DNA from: Poritiphilus flavus
GTDB lineage: Bacteria; Bacteroidota; Bacteroidia; Flavobacteriales; Flavobacteriaceae
Length of the DNA stretch: 64,000 bases
Assembly: GCF_009901585.1 (NCBI RefSeq)
Contig: NZ_WXYO01000001.1
Span: 682,001 to 746,000 of the forward strand
Direction: 5' to 3'
The notes under the pieces were generated by a model. That model was not told where the DNA came from. It saw only the letters and a list, made by a program, of their open reading frames with translations, and searched no databases. Numbering within the stretch: the first letter of the stretch is position 1; each line of letters starts with the position of its first letter. The position numbers and the translations under genes were made by a program. Below, piece after piece: positions 8,432 through 15,922 of the stretch.

Positions 8432-9400
8432 ATGGCCAGAATCTTAACGGGCATACAGAGTACAGGCACTCCGCATTTGGGAAATATATTAGGGGCGATT
8501 GTCCCGGCTATTGAAATGGCAAGCAATCCCGCCAACGAATCTTTCCTGTTTATTGCGGATATGCATTCCCTGACACAGATCAAAAATGGGGATGAGCTCA
8601 GGCATAACACCTATGCCACGGCCGCTACCTGGTTGGCCTTTGGCCTCGATATCTCAAAGACTGTTTTTTACAGGCAAAGTGATGTTCCTCAGGTGACTGA
8701 ACTCGCATGGTATTTAAGTTGCTTCTTTCCCTATCAAAGGCTTACCCTGGCCCATTCCTTTAAGGATAAGGCCGACAGGCTTGAGGATGTAAACGCAGGT
8801 TTATTTACCTATCCCGTACTCATGGCAGCGGATATCTTGTTGTACGATGCTCATATTGTTCCCGTGGGTAAGGACCAGTTGCAGCATTTGGAAATGACCC
8901 GTGATATGGCCTCCCGATTCCATGCCCAAATGGGGGAAACCTTTGTTTTACCTGAGGCCCAGGTTCAAAAAGAAACCATGTACATTCCCGGTACGGACGG
9001 TGAAAAAATGAGTAAGAGTAAAGGGAACCTTATCAATATCTTCCAGGCTGATAAACAGCTAAGAAAGCAGATCATGGGTATTGTTACGGACAGCACCCCT
9101 CTGGAGGAACCTAAAGATCCGGATACAGACAATGTTTTTGCCCTGTATCGTATCCTGGCCTCAGATGAAGAAGTTGAGGCAATGAAAGCCAATTACCTCG
9201 GCGGAAATTACGGATACGGACATGCCAAACAGGCATTGTACGAACTGATCTTAAAGAAATATGAGGAACCCAGGGAGCGATTCAATTACTATATGAACAA
9301 CCTTGGGGAATTAGATGAAGCCTTGGCGATCGGTGCCGAAAAGGCCAGGAAGATAGCCGATGAGGTACTCAATAGGGTAAGAGGGAAGATCGGTTACTGA
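8432..9400 (+). CDS. trpS: Tryptophan--tRNA ligase
   Basis: 322-residue class I aminoacyl-tRNA synthetase charging tRNA-Trp. The HIGH-like signature is TPHLGN near residue 12 after the GIQSTG segment, and the KMSKS loop (GEKMSKSKGN) lies at about 192-196. Length matches bacterial TrpS (about 330). Divergent from plsC with its own promoter. A weak hairpin overlapping the stop codon (arms 9394-9400 and 9424-9430, then T-rich sequence) may be its terminator. Confidence 0.98.
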   Translation: MARILTGIQSTGTPHLGNILGAIVPAIEMASNPANESFLFIADMHSLTQIKNGDELRHNTYATAATWLAFGLDISKTVFYRQSDVPQVTELAWYLSCFFPYQRLTLAHSFKDKADRLEDVNAGLFTYPVLMAADILLYDAHIVPVGKDQLQHLEMTRDMASRFHAQMGETFVLPEAQVQKETMYIPGTDGEKMSKSKGNLINIFQADKQLRKQIMGIVTDSTPLEEPKDPDTDNVFALYRILASDEEVEAMKANYLGGNYGYGHAKQALYELILKKYEEPRERFNYYMNNLGELDEALAIGAEKARKIADEVLNRVRGKIGY

Positions 9401-9513
9401 TTTTCTATTTTCAGAAGATTTGTTCAGTAATAGGATTTTTAAGGAAAGCTGCGATCAAGGAATATCTTGACAAAAAACCAGCTGATCGTCCAAACGATCA
9501 ACTGCAAATCTTT

Positions 9514-9562
9514 AACTTAAACTATCCAAAAACTTAAGTTCATCTCTTCAAGAGTTTAAGTT
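9514..9562. repeat. Three related palindromic decamers
   Basis: AACTTAAACT (9514-9523), the perfect palindrome AACTTAAGTT (9531-9540) and AGTTTAAGTT (9553-9562). The first and third are exact inverted repeats of each other. A further hairpin GATCGT-CCAA-ACGATC lies just upstream. Confidence 0.6.
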
Positions 9563-9664
9563 AGAGTTTTGGAGAGTGCGGATTTTCACAGAAGCGGAAA
9601 TACTGCCTAACCCGGTAATTGCTTTTTATAGGCAGATTTACCACGAGATAAAATCTCGCGGTAG

Positions 9665-9713
9665 CGGCGGAACGCACTTCCGCTGGCAGCACCGCTATTT
9701 CTGAAAAACCTTC
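9665..9713 (+). repeat. 49-bp direct repeat, copy 1
   Basis: Matches 10332-10380 at 46 of 49 positions. It begins CGGCGGAACGCACTT and ends GAAAAACCTTC. The offset between copies (667 nt) differs from that of the 265-bp block, so the two duplications are not one simple event. Confidence 0.8.
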
Positions 9714-9802
9714 ATTAAAAACCTTTAGCCTAATTGAGGAGCTTCCTTCTCCGAAGTATAAGCGAAGAAATGAATAGAAAATACCGAACCAAATAGCTGC
9801 CC

Positions 9803-9831
9803 TTTCTTTTTTGCATCGCCCAAAAAAGAAA
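9803..9831. repeat. Hairpin H1 of the T-run/A-run family
   Basis: Perfect 11-bp stem TTTCTTTTTTG / CAAAAAAGAAA with loop CATCGCC. The equivalent in copy B (10741-10769) keeps 10 bp. Confidence 0.75.
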
Positions 9832-10068
9832 CAAAAAAAGTCTAGGCTTATTTTCAGTTTCTTGAAATAGACGGCGGCTTTCACATCAGCGTTATCCAGG
9901 CCGCTTTTGCTTTGCAAAATGCTCTTTGGATAACTTCCCTTGGCCATAGTGAAACCAGCCTAATTTCTATCGAAACTGAAAAGTATGCCGATTTCCTTCG
10001 GCATTATTCGACTTTTAAGAAAATTTATAACCAAAAGGGAAGCTCTTTATGGTTGTGGGTTTCCTTTT
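9804..10068 (+). repeat. 265-bp direct repeat, copy A
   Basis: Nearly identical to 10742-11005, with one indel in an A run and a handful of substitutions. Within it are a hairpin at its left edge, a hairpin around CTTTTGCTTTGCAAAATG (about 9901-9918) and an ATGCCGA / TCGGCAT hairpin. The right edge runs into another hairpin and then a copy of the dprA 3' end, so the duplicated unit is larger than this conserved core. Confidence 0.92.
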
Positions 10069-10072
10069 TGCA

Positions 10073-10098
10073 TTCCTTTTTGGACAAGCAAAAAGGAA
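10073..10098. repeat. Hairpin H2 of the T-run/A-run family
   Basis: Perfect 10-bp stem TTCCTTTTTG / CAAAAAGGAA with loop GACAAG. The stem differs from its siblings by paired substitutions that keep it intact. Confidence 0.75.
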
Positions 10099-10106
10099 AA
10101 GAAAAC

Positions 10107-10155
10107 CTATAAAGCCTCAAACATCTTGCCCGGCAAACATCGCACCCGCCCCGCA
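10107..10155 (-). pseudogene. Fossil of the dprA 3' end
   Basis: On the minus strand this reads like the last 15 or so codons of dprA: GTGCGATGTTTGCCGGGCAAG matches the intact gene with one substitution, continues to ATGTTTGAGGC, and stops at the same place (TAG at 10107-10109). One base is missing near its upstream end (GGC-GG instead of GGTTGG). It sits after repeat copy A exactly as the true dprA end sits after copy B, showing a segmental duplication that captured the gene's tail. Confidence 0.8.
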
Positions 10156-10185
10156 TTTTTACCCTCTAAGTAACTTCTTCTTGAT

Positions 10186-10211
10186 GTTCTTTTGTCTTGA
10201 AACAAAAGAAC
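10186..10211. repeat. Hairpin H3 of the T-run/A-run family
   Basis: Perfect 10-bp stem GTTCTTTTGT / ACAAAAGAAC with loop CTTGAA. Confidence 0.75.
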
Positions 10212-10331
10212 TAAAAGTTCAAGAAGATTTTTAGGAAATTTTTGCCGTTAGCAAAACCACGGATGCTGCTAACGCTACATGCTCTCTTCCGCCTGGCTGG
10301 CATTTCTAAAAATTGGATTTACAAAACTACA

Positions 10332-10380
10332 CGGCGGAACGCACTTTCGCTTGCAGCACCGTTATTTCTGAAAAACCTTC
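10332..10380 (+). repeat. 49-bp direct repeat, copy 2
   Basis: Second copy of 9665-9713 with three substitutions. What follows it diverges from copy 1. Confidence 0.8.
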
Positions 10381-10496
10381 GGCTAACTTTAGTACTAAAA
10401 GCTTTGATGAATGCCAAGTCTTTTTGGGCAGCATAGGAGGCAAGCTTCGTAAAGAATCGCCGAAGCCCTGGAGGCGATTTAGAAGAATGGCTTCGG

Positions 10497-10576
10497 TTTT
10501 AAAGCGGAGCTTTAAAAATGCCTCTCCAAAAAGTGTCTTTTCTTTTGTTTCGTTTTCTTTGGACAAGCAAAGAAAA
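10497..10576. repeat. Two perfect hairpins (one of them H4 of the T-run/A-run family)
   Basis: TTTTAAAGC-GGA-GCTTTAAAA (10497-10517) is a perfect 9-bp stem with a 3-nt loop. H4 is TTTTCTTTG / CAAAGAAAA (10553-10561 and 10568-10576) with loop GACAAG. Confidence 0.75.
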
Positions 10577-10616
10577 TGAAAAGCCAGATAGAAAGTCTTA
10601 GCGTCTGACAATTACA

Positions 10617-10639
10617 AGCACGGATTGCAAATCCGCGCT
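10617..10639. repeat. Palindrome around GGATTGCAAATCC
   Basis: Stem AGC-A-CGGATT / AATCCG-C-GCT around the loop GCA; only one mismatched pair. My recollection is that sequences of this kind recur in intergenic regions of many Bacteroidota genomes, which is not tested here. Confidence 0.6.
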
Positions 10640-10683
10640 AACTGTGAAAATACATACGGAGAAGTTCCCTTTTCTTTGATTCG

Positions 10684-10707
10684 TTTCTTTTGGGTAAGCA
10701 AAAGAAA
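10684..10707. repeat. Hairpin H5 of the T-run/A-run family
   Basis: Perfect 9-bp stem TTTCTTTTG / CAAAAGAAA with loop GGTAAG. Confidence 0.75.
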
Positions 10708-10741
10708 TGAATATACCATCCTGTGATTGCTGGGATAAATG

Positions 10742-11005
10742 TTCTTTTTTGCATCGCCCAAAAAAGAAACAAAAAAGTCTAGGCTTATTTTCAGTTTCTT
10801 GAAATAGACGGCGGCTTTCACTTCCGCGTTATCCAGGCCGCTTTTGCTTTGCAAAATGCTCTTTGGATAACTTCCCTTGGCCATAGTGAAACCAGCCTAA
10901 TTTCTATCAAAACTGAAAAGTATGCCGATTTCCTTCGGCATTATTCGACTTTTAAGAAAATTTATAACCAAAAGGGAAGGACTTTATGGTTTTGGGTTTC
11001 CTTTT
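10742..11005 (+). repeat. 265-bp direct repeat, copy B
   Basis: Second copy of 9804-10068, offset 938 nt. It ends about 100 nt before the dprA stop codon; the corresponding distance in copy A is about 40 nt, the difference being an extra ~60-nt segment here (about 11006-11080). Confidence 0.92.
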
Positions 11006-11108
11006 CCAAAGAATAGATCGAGAAAGCTTTGACTGGTGCCATCCCGTCGTAATGAAAGGATGGCGAAGTTGCGAGATCGGTTTTGCAAAGCAAAAAGGAA
11101 TAATAAAT

Positions 11109-12212
11109 CTAAACCGCCTCAAACATCTTACCCGGCAAACATCGCACCCAACCCTGCATTTCCATCTCAAATAAAGAAGAACTAACCTTATATACAGGCA
11201 AACGGCACTCCAAGGCTATGGTGTCCAGTAATTGCTTCCCGTGCTTAGTGAGATATTCATAGATGTGTTTTTCCTTATCGTTCATTTCGGTGAATAAAGA
11301 CTGCTGCCGGGGTTTTTTCACCATTGTGTCCTTATCCCAATTCATCAAATAAATGAGGTCTGCGGCCGAAGTTATGAGCTGAGCACGATGACCTTTGATC
11401 AGTTGATTACAGCCCTGACTGAACTTGTCTGAAACCCGGCCAGGTACGGCAAATACCTCCCGATTGTAACTATTCGCAAGAGCTGCGGTCACCAGGCTCC
11501 CGCCTTTATCTGCAGATTCTACCACAACTGTTGCCTCACTCATTCCGGCAATGATCCGATTCCGCCGGAGAAAATGCATTCTGTCCGGGATACTGCTGCT
11601 CCAGAATTCGGTAACAAAACCTCCATTGACCTCAACGGAGGCCTGATATTTCTTATGCGGCTTTGGGTAGATCTGATTTAGCCCATGTGCCAGGCAACCT
11701 ATGGTTTGAAGATTAGCCTGCATAGCAGCTTTCTGAATGGCAATGTCTATACCATAGGCAAAACCGCTCACCACAACAGGATTAAAGGGAGCGAGTTCCT
11801 CAATGAACTTTTCGCAAAAAGCCTTTCCATTTGGGCTGGGTGTACGTGTCCCGACCACACTTAGCACTCTTTTATTCTCCAGTCTAATATTTCCCTTCAT
11901 GAATAACAGAAAGGGGCCATCGGAACAATGTTTTAGGTAATCAGGATATTCCACATCCGTAAATAGGGCGACATCAAATTTGTTGGATCTTATAAAATTG
12001 TACTCTGCTTCGGCTTCGGCCAGGTATGTCTTTTTGTGCAATTCATGAAGGGTAAATGTCCCTATTCCCTCAATTTTTGAGAGACTTCTTTTGCTGTCTG
12101 AAAAAACCGCCTCAGGACTTCCGCAGTAACTTATAAGCTTTTTAGCTGTTATGTCCCCAATATTTGGGATTCTCTGTAATCTTAATGCCGAAAGCAATTC
12201 ACTAGCTGTCAT
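11109..12212 (-). CDS. dprA: DNA-processing protein DprA
   Basis: 367 residues. DprA binds incoming single-stranded DNA during natural transformation and loads RecA. Domains in order: an N-terminal helix-hairpin-helix/SAM-like region (about 1-70, IPNIGDITAKKLI), the extended Rossmann fold with VVGTRTPSPNGK, VVSGFAYGIDIAIQKAAM and the RNRIIAGMSE...DKGGSLVTA region, and a C-terminal winged helix (about 305-367). It lies alone on the minus strand; its 3' end abuts the repeat-rich interval, which contains a fossil of its tail. Competence has not been shown by anything else in the window except a TfoX-domain protein at 30627. Confidence 0.96.
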   Translation of the reverse strand: MTASELLSALRLQRIPNIGDITAKKLISYCGSPEAVFSDSKRSLSKIEGIGTFTLHELHKKTYLAEAEAEYNFIRSNKFDVALFTDVEYPDYLKHCSDGPFLLFMKGNIRLENKRVLSVVGTRTPSPNGKAFCEKFIEELAPFNPVVVSGFAYGIDIAIQKAAMQANLQTIGCLAHGLNQIYPKPHKKYQASVEVNGGFVTEFWSSSIPDRMHFLRRNRIIAGMSEATVVVESADKGGSLVTAALANSYNREVFAVPGRVSDKFSQGCNQLIKGHRAQLITSAADLIYLMNWDKDTMVKKPRQQSLFTEMNDKEKHIYEYLTKHGKQLLDTIALECRLPVYKVSSSLFEMEMQGWVRCLPGKMFEAV

Positions 12213-12281
12213 TTACGTTATATCTAGAGTTATTCACAAAAAAATGCCGATCTTGTGTTAATAAAAAGTTATGAAAGGTAG

Positions 12282-12312
12282 TTTGAAGCCCTGTAATTTT
12301 TTTTCATATTTG
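12282..12312 (+). promoter_or_regulatory. Promoter of the HU/SPOR gene, nearly leaderless
   Basis: TTTG at 12282-12285, exactly 19 nt of spacer, then CATATTTG at 12305-12312 (one mismatch to TAnnTTTG). The ATG at 12318 starts 6 nt after the element, so transcription should begin at or beside the start codon. Confidence 0.6.
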
Positions 12313-12317
12313 CGTTA

Positions 12318-13262
12318 ATGGGAATAGAAAATTATATAGAAGAGCTGTTATATCGCTATAATTGTGTGGTTGTGCCGGACTTTGGGGCCTTCCTGACACA
12401 GACTAAATCTGCGGTTATAGATAGCAATTCCCATGTTTTTCATCCTCCTTCCAAGGTGATCTCTTTTAACGAGCAATTGGCGTCTAATGACGGGCTTTTG
12501 GTCTCTTATATCGCTGGGGCGGAAGGTCGCACCTACGAAGAGGTACTTAGCAGTACCCTGGAAACCGCTAAGGAATGGCGATTAAAACTTCGTAGCGGGG
12601 CACGAATAAAATTCCCCAATATTGGAGAATTATGGTTAAACCGGGAAACAAAAATACAGTTTCAGCCATCCTATGAGGTTAACTACCTTACGGCATCCTA
12701 TGGTTTTTCTTCGTTCGTATCCACTCCTGTTACCAGGGAAGTTCTAAAAGAGGAAGTAGTAGAACTTGAGGAAAAAATTCCCTTCATCATTACTCCTGAA
12801 GAACGAAAGCAGTACAATTTCAGGCCTTATTTAAAGTATGCGGCCATTTTGTTGCTAGCCTTATCCACTGGCCTTACGGGGTATCGGTTTTACAATGATA
12901 CCATGGATACAACTTCTGTAGTCCGCGAGGAGGCCCAGGAATTGGTTTCCAAGAACATACAGGAGGCCACTTTTTTTGATACCAAACCCCTGGAGTTACC
13001 CGTATTGAAACTGGAGGTCACCAAAAGAAACAAAGGCAACCATCACATCATTGCAGGTGCTTTCAGAGTAAAGGAAAATGCGGATAAGAAAGTGCGATCC
13101 CTAAAGCGAAGAGGATTCAATGCTGCCTATCTTGGGGTGAACAAATACGGACTTCACCAGGTTACCTACGGAAGCTACGAAGATCCGGAGGAAGCGCTAA
13201 GGAACCTTCGAAAAATAAAACGTACGGTATCTGCTGACGCCTGGCTTTTATCTGCAAAATAG
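12318..13262 (+). CDS. HU-CCDC81 and SPOR domain protein
   Basis: 314 residues. The N-terminal two thirds of the cytoplasmic part (about 1-135) matches paired HU-CCDC81 modules of Bacteroidota (YNCVVVPDFGAFLTQ, then the second module from about 60). A single membrane helix lies at about 175-193, and a C-terminal SPOR domain (about 238-314) should bind denuded peptidoglycan in the periplasm. The layout suggests a link between the nucleoid or cytosol and septal wall. DNA binding by the HU module is inferred only. It is followed by the thioesterase gene on the same strand. Confidence 0.87.
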   Translation: MGIENYIEELLYRYNCVVVPDFGAFLTQTKSAVIDSNSHVFHPPSKVISFNEQLASNDGLLVSYIAGAEGRTYEEVLSSTLETAKEWRLKLRSGARIKFPNIGELWLNRETKIQFQPSYEVNYLTASYGFSSFVSTPVTREVLKEEVVELEEKIPFIITPEERKQYNFRPYLKYAAILLLALSTGLTGYRFYNDTMDTTSVVREEAQELVSKNIQEATFFDTKPLELPVLKLEVTKRNKGNHHIIAGAFRVKENADKKVRSLKRRGFNAAYLGVNKYGLHQVTYGSYEDPEEALRNLRKIKRTVSADAWLLSAK

Positions 13263-13294
13263 ATTACTTTCCTTTTTCTACTTTTTTTAAGCTG

Positions 13295-13302
13295 TATCTT
13301 TG
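13295..13302 (+). promoter_or_regulatory. Promoter -7 element for the thioesterase; decides the start codon
   Basis: TATCTTTG, a perfect TAnnTTTG match, 15 nt before the ATG at 13318. A longer frame with an upstream TTG start at 13300 would lie inside this element and is therefore rejected. Confidence 0.55.
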
Positions 13303-13317
13303 CGGAAAATTTATTGC

Positions 13318-13833
13318 ATGCAATCTAAAACGCCCAAAGACTCCCGAACGGTCATGACCGATATGGTCCTGCCAGGGGAGACTAACCCTTTAAACAATCT
13401 TTTCGGTGGTGAACTTCTGGCCAGAATGGACAGGGCCGCCAGTATTGCCGCCAGAAGACATAGCCGCCGTATTACCGTTACTGCTTCGGTAAACCACGTT
13501 GCATTCAACAGATCTGTTCCGCTTGGCAGTGTGCTTACCATTGAGGCCGCTATCTCCAGAACCTTCAAAACCTCTATGGAAGTATATCTGGATGTTTGGA
13601 TGGAAGATCGCTTTAGCGGGGAGAGAAGTAAAGCAAACGAAGCAATCTATACTTTTGTGGCTGTGGATGAAACCGGAAAACCTACCGCTGTCCCTCCTCT
13701 TGTCCCGGAAACAGAACTGGAAAAGGAACGTTTTGACGGAGCATTGAGAAGAAAACAACTCAGCCTGGTACTTGCAGGGAAAATGGCCCCCGGAGACGCC
13801 ACCGAGCTCAAGGCATTATTTCTAAACGACTGA
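13318..13833 (+). CDS. Acyl-CoA thioesterase, hotdog fold
   Basis: 171 residues (from the ATG at 13318). Hydrolyses acyl-CoA to free acid and CoA. The segment NPLNNLFGGELLARMDRAASIAA is the YciA/BFIT-type hotdog signature with its conserved Asn and Asp, here split across residues about 20-45; ASVNHVAFNRSV and the SKANEAIYTFVAVDE strand follow. The chain-length preference cannot be read. It converges on the aldo/keto reductase gene with 10 nt between stops. Start choice rests on the promoter immediately upstream. Confidence 0.9.
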   Translation: MQSKTPKDSRTVMTDMVLPGETNPLNNLFGGELLARMDRAASIAARRHSRRITVTASVNHVAFNRSVPLGSVLTIEAAISRTFKTSMEVYLDVWMEDRFSGERSKANEAIYTFVAVDETGKPTAVPPLVPETELEKERFDGALRRKQLSLVLAGKMAPGDATELKALFLND

Positions 13834-13843
13834 TCACAACAAG

Positions 13844-14680
13844 TCAGAAGTCAAAATTATCGGGATCCGGCCCAAAGCGCTGACCTCTATCCATGCTGTC
13901 AAGATATTTCACGTCTTCTTCTTCCAGAGCGAAGTCAAAAATATCCGCATTGGCAATAATTCTTTCCCGTTTGGAAGATTTTGGGATGGTGATCACCCCT
14001 TTCTGAAGGTTCCAGCGCAACACAACCTGGGCAATACTCTTTCCATACTTCTTAGCCAGTTTTTGAAAGGTTTCCATGCCGAAGATCTTTCCCTGCATCA
14101 TTGGAGACCAGGCTTCGTATTGGATCTGATGTTTTTGGCAAAAATCCAACAATTCCTGCTGCACCAAATAAGGGTGAAATTCCATTTGGTTAACCATGGG
14201 AACAATCTCTACCCCTGTCATCAGGTCTTCAAGGTGATGCTGAAGAAAATTGCTCACCCCTATGGCCCTTACCCGCTTCTCTTTGTAAAGCTGCTCCAGG
14301 GCTTTCCAGGTTTCCTTGTATTTGCCCGCCACAGGCCAATGTACCAGGTAGAGGTCCAGATAATCCAGATCCAGCCGCTTCATACTGGCGTCAAATGCCT
14401 TTAGAGTGCTGTCATATCCCTGATCATTATTCCAAACCTTACTTACTACAAAGATATTCTCGCGAGCTTCCGGGCTTTCTTTGATACCTCGTCCTACGCC
14501 TTCTTCGTTATTATAAATAGAAGCGGTATCTACGTGGCGGTATCCGGCTTCTATGGCCCATTTGACCGCATTGACAACCTCCTGTCCATCTTCTGACAAA
14601 TAAACTCCAAGCCCAAAATAAGGCATTGCTACTCCGTTATGTAATGTAAAGGTTCCTTGTAGGTCAGTTATTTGTTTCAT
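13844..14680 (-). CDS. Aldo/keto reductase
   Basis: 278-residue NADPH-dependent oxidoreductase with a TIM-barrel fold. The catalytic tetrad is visible: Asp51 and Tyr56 (DTASIYNN), Lys81 (VSKVW) and His114 (LVHWP). The C-terminal cofactor loop IPKSSKRERI is conserved. It resembles the 2,5-diketogluconate reductase/glyoxal reductase group, but the substrate cannot be deduced. It is the last gene of the minus-strand envelope operon, 9 nt after the EnvC-like gene, probably by position rather than function. Confidence 0.92.
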   Translation of the reverse strand: MKQITDLQGTFTLHNGVAMPYFGLGVYLSEDGQEVVNAVKWAIEAGYRHVDTASIYNNEEGVGRGIKESPEARENIFVVSKVWNNDQGYDSTLKAFDASMKRLDLDYLDLYLVHWPVAGKYKETWKALEQLYKEKRVRAIGVSNFLQHHLEDLMTGVEIVPMVNQMEFHPYLVQQELLDFCQKHQIQYEAWSPMMQGKIFGMETFQKLAKKYGKSIAQVVLRWNLQKGVITIPKSSKRERIIANADIFDFALEEEDVKYLDSMDRGQRFGPDPDNFDF

Positions 14681-14689
14681 ATAGTGCTG

Positions 14690-15922
14690 TTAGAGTCGGT
14701 AAATCCAGTCTTCCGGGTTAAGCCTGGTGGCATCCTTGTACAAATAGAACTTAAGCTGGGTAAGACCGTTAAACCGATTGGTATATATTTCTCCTAATTC
14801 GTCTTTTGTAGCTACCTTATCTCCTTTCTTCACATAAAGGTTAGAGAGGTTATAGTAAGTACTGATGTAATTGCCGTGCTTGATCTGTACTCCTTTGCTA
14901 CCCCCGGGAATCGCCAATATCGCGATCACCTCCCCCTCAAAAACCGCCCGGGCCCGGGCTCCTTTGTCCGTCGCAATGATCACCCCATTGCTCTGATGTT
15001 TAATTCCTGGATATACCGCGTCCTTGTAGATCCCAAAACCTTGTTTTTTGATCCCTTTGGCCACAGGCCAGATCAATTTTCCCTTGTTGGCTGAAAAATT
15101 ATCGGCTACCAGGGCCGCTTCCGGGGTTAAAACAAATTTGCTAGCGGAGCTGGTTGTCTTACCCGCTTTTTTATTTGAGGCCGCAATGGCGCTTCGGATA
15201 AGCCGCTCGATCTGGCGGTCTATTTCCCGTGCCTCTTTTTTCTTCTTATCTATTGCTGAGGCGTATTTACTTTCATTTTGCCTTATGGTTTTCAGCAATT
15301 CTTTCTGGGCCTTGATCTCTTTCATCATTTGGGCCCTGGCTCTTTTGTTCTCAACTATGAGTTGTTCTTTTTCCTTGCGTTGTTCTCCCAGATCGCGGTT
15401 CAGTGCTGTAAGTTCTTCGGTCTTGGCAACGATCTGTTCGCCCTGTTCCTTCCTGAATTTGGTGTATTGCTTTAGGTACTGCAATCTTTTAAAGGCCTGG
15501 AAAAAATTCTCCGAAGAGAGTAAAAAGAGTATCCTGCTTTGTTGTGAACGATTCTGATAAGACTTGCGGATCATGTGCGCGTATTCCTCCTTCAGACTTT
15601 CCAGGTCTTCGCGAAGCTTGCTGATATTCCTGATATTGGCGTTTATCTGCCGGTTTAGGAGATTGTACTGTCGGTTGGTGACCCGAATAAGTTCCTGCCG
15701 CACATTGATCTTCTGATCCAGACCTTCCATCTGATCCAAAACGGTCCCTTTTTGCTTTTTCTCCGCGAACAATAAGCGGTTTATGTCTTTGATTTCCTTT
15801 TGTAGTTGAGCTCTTCTGGCTTCAAGTTCCTTTTGCTCACCGGTCTGTCCATAGGAGAGAAACCCTAGCAGCAGCAGGCAGCAAAAAATGGTAAATCCAC
15901 TGTGTTTTGGAATCCGGCTCAT
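14690..15922 (-). CDS. EnvC-like murein hydrolase activator with degenerate LytM domain
   Basis: 410 residues: signal peptide (about 1-25, ending near SYGQTG), a long coiled coil (about 28-245) and a C-terminal M23/LytM domain (about 275-405). In the LytM domain the first zinc motif reads HQSNG instead of HxxxD, and the HxH region reads YYNL instead of a histidine, so metal binding and hydrolysis are very likely lost. This fits EnvC-type proteins that activate amidases at division sites. Its start overlaps the stop of the DUF4292 gene by 4 nt, indicating translational coupling. Confidence 0.9.
   Translation of the reverse strand: MSRIPKHSGFTIFCCLLLLGFLSYGQTGEQKELEARRAQLQKEIKDINRLLFAEKKQKGTVLDQMEGLDQKINVRQELIRVTNRQYNLLNRQINANIRNISKLREDLESLKEEYAHMIRKSYQNRSQQSRILFLLSSENFFQAFKRLQYLKQYTKFRKEQGEQIVAKTEELTALNRDLGEQRKEKEQLIVENKRARAQMMKEIKAQKELLKTIRQNESKYASAIDKKKKEAREIDRQIERLIRSAIAASNKKAGKTTSSASKFVLTPEAALVADNFSANKGKLIWPVAKGIKKQGFGIYKDAVYPGIKHQSNGVIIATDKGARARAVFEGEVIAILAIPGGSKGVQIKHGNYISTYYNLSNLYVKKGDKVATKDELGEIYTNRFNGLTQLKFYLYKDATRLNPEDWIYRL

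Larger units (their letters stand above)
9401..11108. other. Repeat-rich interval without credible coding sequence
   Basis: About 1.7 kb between trpS and dprA. It holds a 265-bp duplicated block, a 49-bp duplicated block, at least six perfect or near-perfect hairpins with A/T-run stems, a fossil copy of the dprA 3' end, and a palindrome group at 9514-9562 (AACTTAAACT, AACTTAAGTT, AGTTTAAGTT). Open frames here are low-complexity Lys/Phe-rich translations of the hairpins and recur in both duplicate blocks without conserved starts, so none is called a gene. Confidence 0.8.

Noticed and set aside
9561-10884. Several open frames of 60-130 codons in the repeat interval, including two starting MAKGSYPKS
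   Set aside because: They are translations of the duplicated non-coding block and the T/A-rich hairpins; the two copies share the same upstream shadow, are low-complexity, and have no conserved extent.
9401-11108. tRNA or rRNA gene in the repeat interval
   Set aside because: No cloverleaf with the conserved T-loop (GTTCRANNC) or CCA end was found; hairpins here are A/T-run stems without tRNA arms.
14690-15922. Active M23 endopeptidase
   Set aside because: Two expected zinc ligands are changed, so it was described as an EnvC-like activator instead.
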